Source: Armatimonadota bacterium
GTDB taxonomy: Bacteria > Sysuimicrobiota > Sysuimicrobiia > Sysuimicrobiales > Humicultoraceae
Reading direction: 5' to 3'
DNA length: 64,000 nt
NCBI GenBank assembly: GCA_031081585.1
Contig: JAVHLY010000001.1
Span: 1 to 64,000 of the forward strand
Position numbers and translations under genes: made by a program. Positions 8,263 through 15,854 of this stretch are shown here, piece after piece. The stretch's first letter is position 1, and each line of letters starts with the position of its first letter. A model generated the notes under the pieces. That model searched no databases. It had not been told where the DNA came from and was given only the letters and a program-made list of their open reading frames with translations.

Positions 8263-9339
8263 ATGTCCAGGATCCGCAGTGAAGCGAGCGTCTCCGTCAG
8301 GGGGGCTTCCACTCCCGCCAGGGGGACGTCCACCCGCGGCCTGACCGAGGGGGCCATCCAGGCGGCGCTGGTGACCGTCCTCGCGCTGGGTGCGCGGTAC
8401 GTCCCGCTGCTCGCGGTCGTCACGACCTTCCTCATCCCGCTGCCGCTGGCCGTGCTGGTCATCCGCCACGGGATCCGCCCCGCCGTGCTGGCCGCCGTCG
8501 TGGCGGGCCTCATCGCCGGGGCGCTCGCGGGCCCGCTGACCGGGTTCGGGATCCTCGCCACGGTGGCGCCATTGGGCATCGTGCTCGGGCTGGGCGCGCG
8601 TGCCGGCCGCTCGGCGCCGGCGCTCCTCGGGATGCTCACGCTGGTCTCCGTGGCCGCCCTCCTCCTCAACCTGGTGCTGACCCTGGCGCTGGCCGACGTC
8701 AACCCCTACCAGGTCATGATCGAGTCGATGCGGCGAGGACAGGAGGCGAGCGAGGCCTTCTACCGCCGCCTGGGCATCCCACCGGAACAGCTCGAGGCCA
8801 CCAGCCGGCAGGTCAGGCAGGTCCTGGCGCTGATGCCCCGCCTCATCCCCGTGCTGATCGTGCTCGGTGGGGTGATGAGCGCCTGGATCAACTACCAGGT
8901 GGCCCGGGCCGTCCTGGGCCGGCTGGGCTACACCTTGCCGGCACTGCCGCCGGCCTCCACCTGGCGCCTCCCGGCCTATGTGCTGTGGCTCCTCCCGGCG
9001 GGCCTCCTCTTGACGGCCACCGCCGGCCCGGTGCGGCCCCCGGAGGGCGAGACGGCTCCGCCGATGGCGATCCCAGCCGTGGTGGGGCTCAACATCCTCT
9101 ACGGGGTGCAGATGGCCTTCGCCGTCCAGGGCATCCTGGTGGCCTGGGTGGCCCTGCGGCGGTACATCCTCCTGCCGTTCCTGCGGGTGGTGATCCTGCT
9201 CTTCGTGGTGCTGAACCCCGTGCTGGGGGTCGTCGTCACCCTGGCCGGCATGGCGGACTCGGTCTTCCGCCTGCGGGAGCGGCTCGACCCGAGCCTGGCC
9301 CGCAGCACACCGGCTGCGGGCGCGGAGGTCCGGTCGTGA
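8263..9339 (+). CDS. DUF2232 (YybS-like) membrane protein
   Basis: Integral membrane protein of 358 residues with about eight hydrophobic helices, for example VTVLALGARYVPLLAV and LIPLPLAVLVIRHGIRPAVL. The N-terminal 30 residues are Ser/Arg-rich and cytoplasmic. Position between rpsR and rplI matches the YybS family of Bacillota, whose function is not settled (possibly an ECF-transporter-like component). Members of that group usually have the c-di-AMP phosphodiesterase gdpP between this gene and rplI; it is absent here. The ATG at 8263 lacks a strong ribosome site. A LexA box and hairpins lie upstream. Confidence 0.8.
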   Translation: MSRIRSEASVSVRGASTPARGTSTRGLTEGAIQAALVTVLALGARYVPLLAVVTTFLIPLPLAVLVIRHGIRPAVLAAVVAGLIAGALAGPLTGFGILATVAPLGIVLGLGARAGRSAPALLGMLTLVSVAALLLNLVLTLALADVNPYQVMIESMRRGQEASEAFYRRLGIPPEQLEATSRQVRQVLALMPRLIPVLIVLGGVMSAWINYQVARAVLGRLGYTLPALPPASTWRLPAYVLWLLPAGLLLTATAGPVRPPEGETAPPMAIPAVVGLNILYGVQMAFAVQGILVAWVALRRYILLPFLRVVILLFVVLNPVLGVVVTLAGMADSVFRLRERLDPSLARSTPAAGAEVRS

Positions 9340-9373
9340 ACCGCGCGGGCCTGATGCGAGGCGAGGTTTGGCC

Positions 9374-9823
9374 GTGAAGGTGATCCTGCTGCGCGAAGTC
9401 CCGTCCCTGGGGGCGGCGGGGGCGCTCGTCGAGGTCAAGGAGGGCTACGCCCGCAACTACCTCTTCCCGCGCGGGCTGGCGCGCGAGGCCACCGAGGGGG
9501 CCATCCGGGCACAGGAGCAGGCGGCGCGCGCGGCGCAGGAGCGCCGAGCCCGCGAGGCCCGGGAAGCGGACGCCCTGGCCCGGGCCCTGGAGGCGCTCGT
9601 CCTGGAGGTGCCGGCCAAGGCGGGCGCGGAGGGGCGGCTCTTCGGCGCCGTCACCGCGCAGCAGATCGCGCAGGCCCTGGCGGCCCGCGGACACGCGGTG
9701 GACCGGCGGCAGGTCGTCCTCCCCCATCCGGTCAAGACCCTGGGGATCCACCACGTGGAGGTGCGCCTCCCGCACGGGCGCACGGTCACCCTGACCGTGA
9801 ACGTCGTCCCGCTCGGACGGTGA
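9374..9823 (+). CDS. rplI: 50S ribosomal protein L9
   Basis: Large-subunit protein that binds 23S rRNA domain V and affects reading-frame fidelity. Residues 1-50 give the classic MKVILLREVPSLGAAGALVEVKEGYARNYLFPRGLA. A central charged helix (AQEQAARAAQERRAREAREADALARALE) links to the C-terminal domain, which ends VRLPHGRTVTLTVNVVPLG. Total 149 residues, as normal. I chose the GTG at 9374, which gives the usual MKVILL start and has AGG seven bases upstream; a TTG six bases earlier is possible. Confidence 0.97.
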   Translation: MKVILLREVPSLGAAGALVEVKEGYARNYLFPRGLAREATEGAIRAQEQAARAAQERRAREAREADALARALEALVLEVPAKAGAEGRLFGAVTAQQIAQALAARGHAVDRRQVVLPHPVKTLGIHHVEVRLPHGRTVTLTVNVVPLGR

Positions 9824-9830
9824 TGGCGTC

Positions 9831-11726
9831 ATGCCCCGTCGATTTGCCCGTCGCCAGACCCTGCCGCAGAAGCTCCGCGGCACCGAACACCTGAAGCGCC
9901 AGGTCCAGGCCCTCTACGGGGTGCTCGCCAGCGTCTACGGCCAGGAGGCCCTGGCCGCCCGCGCCGCCGAGACCCAGAGCGACGCGCTGATGCGCAGCCC
10001 CCGCCTGCGCGACCGCATCCTGGCGCTGCAGCGGCTGGTGGGCCACGACGGGCAGACACCCCCGGCGGACGAGGCCGACCTCTCGGCGGCGCTGGAGGCG
10101 GTGGAGGATCGGGTAGCCGACCTCATCGCCCGCAAGAACCTCACCGCCGAGCTGGAGCGGCGGGTACAGGAGCGACTGGAGGAGCAGCGGCAGGCGCTCA
10201 TCCGCGAGTTGCGGCTGGAGCTGCTGCGGGAGGCGGAGGGGGTCGAGACGCCGCTCACCGAGCGGAAGCTCCAGGACCTCGAGCGCCTCGACCGGATCAG
10301 CCTGGCCCGCTCGGTCCTCGAGCAGCTGCGGCCGCGCACGCTCGGCCAGGTGGTCGGCCAGGAGCGGGCCATCCGGGCGCTGCTGAGCAAGCTGGCGGTC
10401 CCCTTCCCCCAGCACGTCATCCTCTACGGTCCGCCGGGGGTGGGCAAGACGACGGTGGCGCGGCTGGTGCTGGAGGCGGCGAAGCGGATGCGCACCACCC
10501 CCTTCGGTCCCGACGCCCCCTTCGTCGAGGTGGACGGCTCCGCGCTGCGCTGGGACGGCCGGGACGCCACCGACCCGCTGCTGGGGGCCGTGCACGACCC
10601 CATCTACCTGGGCGGGCGGCGCGACCTGGCCGAGAGCGGCATCCCCGAGCCCAAGCTCGGCCTGGTCACCAAGGCCCACGGGGGCGTGCTCTTCATCGAC
10701 GAGATCGGCGAGCTCGACCCGATCCTGCAGGCGAAGCTGCTCAAGGTGCTGGAGGACAAACGAGTCTTCTTCGAGTCAGCGTACTACGACCCCTCCGACC
10801 CCCACCTGCCGCAGTACGTGCGCCGCCTCTTCGAGCGCGGGGCCCCCGCGGACTTCATCCTCATCGGGGCCACCACCCGCGAGCCGGACGAGATCAGCCC
10901 GATGATCCGCTCGCGCTGCGCCGAGATCTTCTTCGACCCGCTCTCGCCGGAGCACATCCGGCGCATCGTGCGCCAGGCGGCGCGGCGGCTGGGCGTGGAG
11001 ATCGCGCGTCAGATCCCCGACCTGATCAGCGAGTACACGGTGGAGGGGCGCAAGGCGGTGAACCTGCTGGCGGATGCCTACGGCATGGCCCTCCACCGCC
11101 GGGGCGGCCGCGGGCGCGTGCGCATCACCCGGGAGGACCTCCTGGAGGTGGTGCGGACGAGCCGGCTGGCCCTCTCCGCCCCGGTGCGCGGGCAGGAGCG
11201 CACCGAGGTGGGGCGGGCCTTCGCGCTGGGGGTGGTGCACTACGTCGGCTCGATCATCGAGATCGAGGCCAGCGCCTTCCCCGCCGCACGCAAGGGCCAG
11301 GGGACGATCCGCTTCAACGAGACCGCGGGGACGATGGCCAAGGACGCCGTCTTCAACGCCGCCTCGGTGCTGCGCCGCATGGCCAACATCGACATCGCCC
11401 ACTACGACCTGCACGTGAACGTCGTGGGCGGCGGCCTCATCGACGGCCCCAGTGCCGGGCTGGCCATGCTGGTGGCGATGATGAGCGCCATCCAGCAGCG
11501 GCCGCTGCGCCAGGACGTGGCCATGACCGGCGAGGTGAGCATCCAGGGGAAGGTCCGGCAGGTGGGGGCCATCCCGGAGAAACTCTACGGGGCCCGCCAG
11601 GCCGGCATGCGCAAGGTCCTCATCCCGGCCGAGAACGCCCAGGACGTCGGGCAGCCCCCGCGCGGGCTCGAGGTGGTGCCGGTGGCCACGGCCGCCGACG
11701 CCCTCCCGCACGTCTTCGCGAAGTAG
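9831..11726 (+). CDS. Lon-type ATP-dependent protease (LonC-like)
   Basis: AAA+ serine protease of 631 residues lacking the usual large Lon N-terminal domain. In its place, residues 1-165 are an alpha-helical, partly coiled-coil segment (ERRVQERLEEQRQALIREL). Walker A GPPGVGKT is at 200-207 and Walker B FIDE at 288-291. An insert in the ATPase module (residues about 240-275) is typical of the Lon-like proteins found beside dnaB in clostridia. The protease domain has the catalytic Ser541 in DGPSAGLAM and Lys584 in IPEKLYGARQAG, spaced 43 residues apart as in Lon, so it should be active. It follows rplI by seven bases and is probably co-transcribed from the LexA-box region. LonC proteins have been described as having weak or altered ATP dependence; Walker A and B look intact here. 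Confidence 0.9.
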   Translation: MPRRFARRQTLPQKLRGTEHLKRQVQALYGVLASVYGQEALAARAAETQSDALMRSPRLRDRILALQRLVGHDGQTPPADEADLSAALEAVEDRVADLIARKNLTAELERRVQERLEEQRQALIRELRLELLREAEGVETPLTERKLQDLERLDRISLARSVLEQLRPRTLGQVVGQERAIRALLSKLAVPFPQHVILYGPPGVGKTTVARLVLEAAKRMRTTPFGPDAPFVEVDGSALRWDGRDATDPLLGAVHDPIYLGGRRDLAESGIPEPKLGLVTKAHGGVLFIDEIGELDPILQAKLLKVLEDKRVFFESAYYDPSDPHLPQYVRRLFERGAPADFILIGATTREPDEISPMIRSRCAEIFFDPLSPEHIRRIVRQAARRLGVEIARQIPDLISEYTVEGRKAVNLLADAYGMALHRRGGRGRVRITREDLLEVVRTSRLALSAPVRGQERTEVGRAFALGVVHYVGSIIEIEASAFPAARKGQGTIRFNETAGTMAKDAVFNAASVLRRMANIDIAHYDLHVNVVGGGLIDGPSAGLAMLVAMMSAIQQRPLRQDVAMTGEVSIQGKVRQVGAIPEKLYGARQAGMRKVLIPAENAQDVGQPPRGLEVVPVATAADALPHVFAK

Positions 11727-11854
11727 TTGTCCCCAGCCGTCCACAGGTTGTCCACCGGGTTATCCCCTCAACACCCCCCTGAAATCCCGTAGTTGTCCCC
11801 AGAGATTCCCTCATCATCCACAAGGGAATCCCCAGGGCCAGGAGGCAATCCCCT
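11727..11854 (+). repeat. Helically phased array of DnaA-box-like nonamers
   Basis: Directly after the protease stop, same-strand nonamers resembling TTATCCACA occur at 11727 (TTGTCCCCA), 11737 (CCGTCCACA), 11748 (TTGTCCACC), 11760 (TTATCCCCT), 11793 (TTGTCCCCA) and 11814 (TCATCCACA, 8 of 9). Weaker copies occur at 11782, 11826 and 11846. Start-to-start distances are 10, 11, 12, 33, 21, 12 and 20, close to whole helical turns. This suggests cooperative binding of DnaA or another protein upstream of dnaB. Confidence 0.6.
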
Positions 11855-11905
11855 AGCCCGGAGTACTCCCCTCGCCGCAGGCAGAAGGAGGACCCCGTAA
11901 AAGCG

Positions 11906-11919
11906 CGAACATGTGTTCG
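11906..11919 (+). promoter_or_regulatory. LexA (SOS) box CGAACATGTGTTCG upstream of dnaB
   Basis: A 14-base site with perfect CGAAC/GTTCG half-sites, one base from the Bacillus consensus CGAACATATGTTCG. It ends 35 bases before the dnaB start chosen here. No clear -35/-10 pair is visible, so which promoter it covers is unknown. Confidence 0.7.
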
Positions 11920-11954
11920 ATTACAGGGACGAGACAACCCGGAGGCCGTCCTCG

Positions 11955-14396
11955 ATGCGCGTCATGCCGCTGGAGCGCATTCCCCCCCAGAGCCTCGAGG
12001 CCGAGCAGAGCGTGCTCGGCTCAATGCTCCTGGAGCGGGATGCCATTGCCAAGGTCGTGGAGATGCTGCGGGGGGAGGACTTCTACCGCGACGCCCACCG
12101 CCGGATCTTCGAGGCGATCACCGACCTCTTCGAGCGGGGAGAGCCGGTGGACCTGATCACCGTCACCGATCGCCTGCGCGCGCGGGGGCAGCTGGAGGAC
12201 GTGGGCGGCGCCGCCTACCTGACCGCGCTGCTCGACGCCGTGCCGACGGCGGCCAACGTCGAGTACTACGCCCGCATCGTCCTGCAGAAGGCGCTGCTGC
12301 GCCAGCTCATCCACGCCGGCACCGAGATCGTCGGGCTGGGCTACCGCGAGGAGCAGGACGTCGAGGTCCTGGTCGACCAGGCCGAGAAGCTCGTCTTCGC
12401 CATCGCCAACCGGCGCATGCAGGTCGACTTCGTCCCCATCCGGGACGTCCTGCGGGAGTCCTTCGACCGCATCGACCGCCGCTACCAGGACAAGGGGACG
12501 GTTACCGGGGTCCCCACCGGGTTCACCGACCTCGACCGGCTCACCGCCGGGTTGCAACCCGCCGACCTGGTGATCGTGGCCGCCCGGCCCGGCATGGGCA
12601 AGTGTTTGAAGTACGATGCCGAGGTCGTCGACCCGTCCACCGGCGCGCTGCGCACCATCCAGGAGATCGTGGGGGCGCGCCAGGCTTCGCTCCTCACCCT
12701 CGACGACACCATGCACCTCACCGCCGCCGCCCCCGGCGCCTTCGTCGACGACGGGATCAAGCCGGTCTTCCGCGTCACGACGGGCAGCGGGCGGATGGTG
12801 GAGACCACCCTCACCCACCCCTTCCTCACCCCGCACGGCTGGCGCGCCCTCCACGACCTCGTCCCCGGCACGCTCATCGCCGTCCCGCGGCGCCTGCCGG
12901 TCTCCGGCACCCTCGACCTGCCGGCCTATGAGGTCTGCCTGCTGGCCTACCTGACCAGCGGCCGGCTGCCGCTCTCCCCCAGGCTGGCCACCGACTTCAC
13001 CGACGCCCTGGCAGCGGGAGAGGCCCTGCTGGCCCGGCCGGCGCCCCTGCCCGTCCCGCCGGTGCCCCCGCCCGCCGCCGTTGGGCCGGACCCGACGGCG
13101 GGGGCGCCGCGGGACGGTGGCGCTCGCGAGCAGGAGGAGGGTCCCGGGCGCCGGCCGGGGGTGGGGTCCAGGCGCGGCGCGGCCGCCATCGCCGGCGGCG
13201 CGGATGCTGCGGCGGTGGTGGAGGTGCTCTACGCGCGCTACCCGACGCTCCGCGGCGAGGCGGGGCAGCGGGCCGTCCCGCCGGAGGTCTTCCTCCTGCG
13301 CCGGGAGAAGCTCGCCCTCTTCCTCAACCGCCTGCTGGCGTCGGCCGGCACGGTGACGGTCGAGGGGGAGGCGGTGAGCCTCACCGCCGTCCTCCCCTCC
13401 GTGCGCGCGGCCCGGCAGGTCCAGCACCTGCTGCTGCGCTTCGGCGTGCCCGCCGCGGTGAGCGGCACGGAGGTGCGGGTGGGGCCGGCGGCGATGCCGG
13501 TGCTCCTGCGCGAGGTGGGGCTCCTGGGGCAGGAGCGGCTGCGCCGCTGGGCCCGGAACCAGCAGCGGGCCCTGCTGGACGACGTCGACGTGATGTGGGA
13601 TCCCATCGTGGCCATCGAGGAAGTGGGCTCCTTCCAGGTGTACGACCTCACCGTCCCCGGTACCCACAACTTCGTGGCCAACGACGTCTGCGTCCACAAC
13701 ACCACCTTCTGCCTGAACGTGGCGGTGGAGGCGGCGGAGCGCGCCGGGCCGGTGGCCATCTTCAGCCTGGAGACCAGCACCGAGCAGCTGGTGCAGCGGC
13801 TGCTCTGCGCCACGGCCCGCGTCGACGGCTCGAAGCTGCGCACGGGGTTCCTGTCGGAGGCGGACTTCCAGCGGATCGGGCGGGCCATCGCCGAACTGGA
13901 CGACCTGCCGATCTTCATCGACGACAGCCCCGGGATCACGGCCATCGAGATGCGCGCCAAGGCCCGCAAGCTCATGGCCGAGCACGGCCTCAGCCTGGTG
14001 ATCATCGACTACCTGCAGATGATCCAGTCCTACCGGCGCACGGAGAACCGCACCCAGGAGATGTCGGAGATCGCCCGCGCCACGAAGTCGCTGGCCAAGG
14101 AGCTGAACGTCCCGGTCATCGGCATCTCCCAGCTCTCCCGGGCGGTGGAGATGAGCGCGGACAAGCGCCCCCAGCTCTCCCACCTGCGGGAGACGGGGGA
14201 ACTGGAACAGGTGGCGGACCTCGTCCTCTTCATCTACCGGGAGGACTACTACAACGAGCACACCGACCGGAAGAACATTGCCGAGATCCGGGTGGAGAAG
14301 CACCGCAACGGCCCCACCGGCAAGGTGGAGCTCTACTTCCAGAAGGAGTTCAACCGCTTCGAAGACCTGGCCCGTCGCCGGGGAGGGCCGCCGTGA
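11955..14396 (+). CDS. dnaB: Replicative DNA helicase DnaB, with intein
   Basis: Hexameric helicase that unwinds DNA at the replication fork. The precursor is 813 residues; removing the intein (residues 217-582) leaves 447, the normal DnaB length. The N-terminal domain begins RIPPQSLEAEQSVLGSML. The RecA-like domain has its Walker A split: ARPGMGK precedes the intein and TTFCLNVAVEAA follows it. Further motifs are FSLETS, LVIIDYLQMI (Walker B), ISQLSRAVE and ADLVLFIYREDYY. I chose the ATG at 11955 because GGAGG lies nine bases upstream; the reading frame is open to a GTG at 11913 inside the LexA box, which has no suitable site. Splicing must occur before the helicase can bind ATP. Confidence 0.96.
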   Translation: MRVMPLERIPPQSLEAEQSVLGSMLLERDAIAKVVEMLRGEDFYRDAHRRIFEAITDLFERGEPVDLITVTDRLRARGQLEDVGGAAYLTALLDAVPTAANVEYYARIVLQKALLRQLIHAGTEIVGLGYREEQDVEVLVDQAEKLVFAIANRRMQVDFVPIRDVLRESFDRIDRRYQDKGTVTGVPTGFTDLDRLTAGLQPADLVIVAARPGMGKCLKYDAEVVDPSTGALRTIQEIVGARQASLLTLDDTMHLTAAAPGAFVDDGIKPVFRVTTGSGRMVETTLTHPFLTPHGWRALHDLVPGTLIAVPRRLPVSGTLDLPAYEVCLLAYLTSGRLPLSPRLATDFTDALAAGEALLARPAPLPVPPVPPPAAVGPDPTAGAPRDGGAREQEEGPGRRPGVGSRRGAAAIAGGADAAAVVEVLYARYPTLRGEAGQRAVPPEVFLLRREKLALFLNRLLASAGTVTVEGEAVSLTAVLPSVRAARQVQHLLLRFGVPAAVSGTEVRVGPAAMPVLLREVGLLGQERLRRWARNQQRALLDDVDVMWDPIVAIEEVGSFQVYDLTVPGTHNFVANDVCVHNTTFCLNVAVEAAERAGPVAIFSLETSTEQLVQRLLCATARVDGSKLRTGFLSEADFQRIGRAIAELDDLPIFIDDSPGITAIEMRAKARKLMAEHGLSLVIIDYLQMIQSYRRTENRTQEMSEIARATKSLAKELNVPVIGISQLSRAVEMSADKRPQLSHLRETGELEQVADLVLFIYREDYYNEHTDRKNIAEIRVEKHRNGPTGKVELYFQKEFNRFEDLARRRGGPP
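12603..13700 (+). mobile_element. DnaB P-loop intein with degenerate homing endonuclease
   Basis: Protein-splicing element of 366 residues. It starts with Cys (CLKYDAEVVDP, block A), has TLTHPFLTPHGW (block B, TxxH) and ends VYDLTVPGTHNFVANDVCVHN in two pieces, blocks F and G, with the final His-Asn followed by Thr as the +1 residue. All splicing residues are therefore present. Between them lies a remnant LAGLIDADG endonuclease: the first helix reads LLAYLTSGRL and the second FLNRLLASAGTV, so the acidic catalytic residue is gone from both. A Pro/Gly/Arg-rich stretch at 13040-13190 looks decayed. The element should still splice but not home. Confidence 0.92.
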
Positions 14397-14418
14397 CGGC
14401 GGGGCCCGAGTCCGGACG

Positions 14419-15822
14419 ATGGCCACCGGTCCCCCGGGGCGGCGGGCGCCGCGTCTCCGCCTGTTCCTCCTGCCCTGCGGCCCCCTCGCGCTGGTCCTCG
14501 CCTTGTCGCTCCCGCCATCCACCGCCGCCCCGGGGCCGCTGCCGCGCCGCGCGCTGTGGATCGAGGTCTCGGCCAACCTTTGGGCGCTGAGCACCGTCGA
14601 GGGGATCCGGGCCATCGTGGCCCGGGCGCAGGCGGCGGGGTTCGACACGCTCATCCCGGAAGCGAAGAACGCCTGGGGCTTCGTCCTCTACGACTCGGCT
14701 TTCGCCCCCCACATCCGCGCCTCGCACCTGCCGCGCGCGGGCTACCCGCCGCCGGCGACGTGGTACCCCGCCGACCACGACGCCCTGGCGGTGCTGGTCC
14801 GCGAGGCGCACGCCGCGGGGCTGCGGGTGCACGCGGCGGTGAACGCCTTCGGGGAGGGGCTGACCTGGACCGGGCAGGGGCCGGCGCTGGAACGCCCGGG
14901 GTGGCAAGCGGTGCACGTCCAGCCGGGGCCGGACGGCACCCGCTTCGTCCCCGCGGCGGAGGCGGGCGAGGCCATCGTCTTCGCCAACCCGGCCCACCCC
15001 GAGGTGCAGCTCTACGAGCTCGCCGTGATTTGGGAGGTCCTCAGCCGCTACCCGGTGGACGGGCTGGTGCTCGACCGGGCGCGCTACCCCGACCTCACCG
15101 CCGACTTCTCCGACCTCTCCAGAGAGCGCTTCGAGGCCGCCACCGGCCGTCCGGTGGCGCGCTGGCCCGACGAGGTGCTGACCTGGCAGGCGGGCCCCTC
15201 CACAGACCCGTCCGGATTCCGCCTCATCCCCGGCCCACGCTTTGCCGAGTGGGTGGCGTGGCGGGCGGGGGTCATCGCGGCGTTCGTCCGGGCGGCGCGG
15301 GCCCTGGCCAGGGCGCTGCGGCCGGACATCCCCGTGGGCTACTACGTGGGGGCCTGGTATCCGGAGGCCTACCGCACGGGACAGAACTGGGGGAGCGGCC
15401 CCGCGGCCCGTCCTACCGGCCGGACCGATTGGTGGAGTCCCGCCTGGGAGGCGGCCACCCTCCTGCCGCACCTCGACTACGTCCTGGCCGGGCTCTACTC
15501 TCGCCCCGTCTCCCCCTGGGAAGCGCGGCGGCAGGGGGGCGCCTGGTGGCGCTCGGTAACCGGCGGGGCCCGGCTGGCGCGGGCGGTCGCCGGCCTGGTG
15601 CCGGTGATCGGCAGCGTGTGGCTGGACCTCTACCGGGACGATCCCGCCGCGGGTGAGGCGGCGCTGCGGGCGGCGCTCCGCCACACCGCCGGGCTCATGG
15701 TCTTCGACCTCTCCGACGTCGAGGGGGGCGGATGGTGGGAGCGCCTGCGGGCGGTTGCAGGGATCGTGCCTGCAGGGCATCCTGAGGCGGGGCCGGCTGC
15801 GCCCTCCCCGGACGACCGTTGA
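14419..15822 (+). CDS. Secreted glycoside-hydrolase-like protein (GHL10/DUF4015-type)
   Basis: Protein of 467 residues with a likely N-terminal signal or anchor (LRLFLLPCGPLALVLALS at about 12-29), so it acts outside the membrane. The barrel fold is suggested by ALWIEVSANLWALSTVEGIRAIVARAQAAGFDTLIPEAKN, the HAAGLRVHAAVNAF strand, and VDGLVLDRARYPDLTADFSD, in which the Asp of VLD is in the place of the catalytic acid in the FenI/GHL10 family. Related proteins are thought to cleave envelope or extracellular polysaccharide. The start is uncertain: the ATG at 14419 has no good ribosome site, and it lies 22 bases after dnaB, so it may depend on readthrough. Substrate unknown. Confidence 0.75.
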   Translation: MATGPPGRRAPRLRLFLLPCGPLALVLALSLPPSTAAPGPLPRRALWIEVSANLWALSTVEGIRAIVARAQAAGFDTLIPEAKNAWGFVLYDSAFAPHIRASHLPRAGYPPPATWYPADHDALAVLVREAHAAGLRVHAAVNAFGEGLTWTGQGPALERPGWQAVHVQPGPDGTRFVPAAEAGEAIVFANPAHPEVQLYELAVIWEVLSRYPVDGLVLDRARYPDLTADFSDLSRERFEAATGRPVARWPDEVLTWQAGPSTDPSGFRLIPGPRFAEWVAWRAGVIAAFVRAARALARALRPDIPVGYYVGAWYPEAYRTGQNWGSGPAARPTGRTDWWSPAWEAATLLPHLDYVLAGLYSRPVSPWEARRQGGAWWRSVTGGARLARAVAGLVPVIGSVWLDLYRDDPAAGEAALRAALRHTAGLMVFDLSDVEGGGWWERLRAVAGIVPAGHPEAGPAAPSPDDR

Positions 15823-15854
15823 CGGTCCCCCGCACACTGGACAGGAGCAGAGTC

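Noticed and set aside
11727-11854. Calling this the chromosomal origin
   Set aside because: DnaA-box-like nonamers are present, but there is no AT-rich unwinding element and no dnaA, dnaN or gyrB in the window. I report only the array.
11911-12156. Small frame starting at the ATG inside the LexA box
   Set aside because: It runs out of frame over dnaB and its product is Arg/Ser/Cys-rich shadow sequence.
12021-14654. Very long reverse-strand open frame (877 codons) across dnaB
   Set aside because: It is the antisense of a clearly real gene. At this GC content long stop-free antisense frames are expected, and its translation has the Arg/Gly/Pro/His-rich look of shadow frames.
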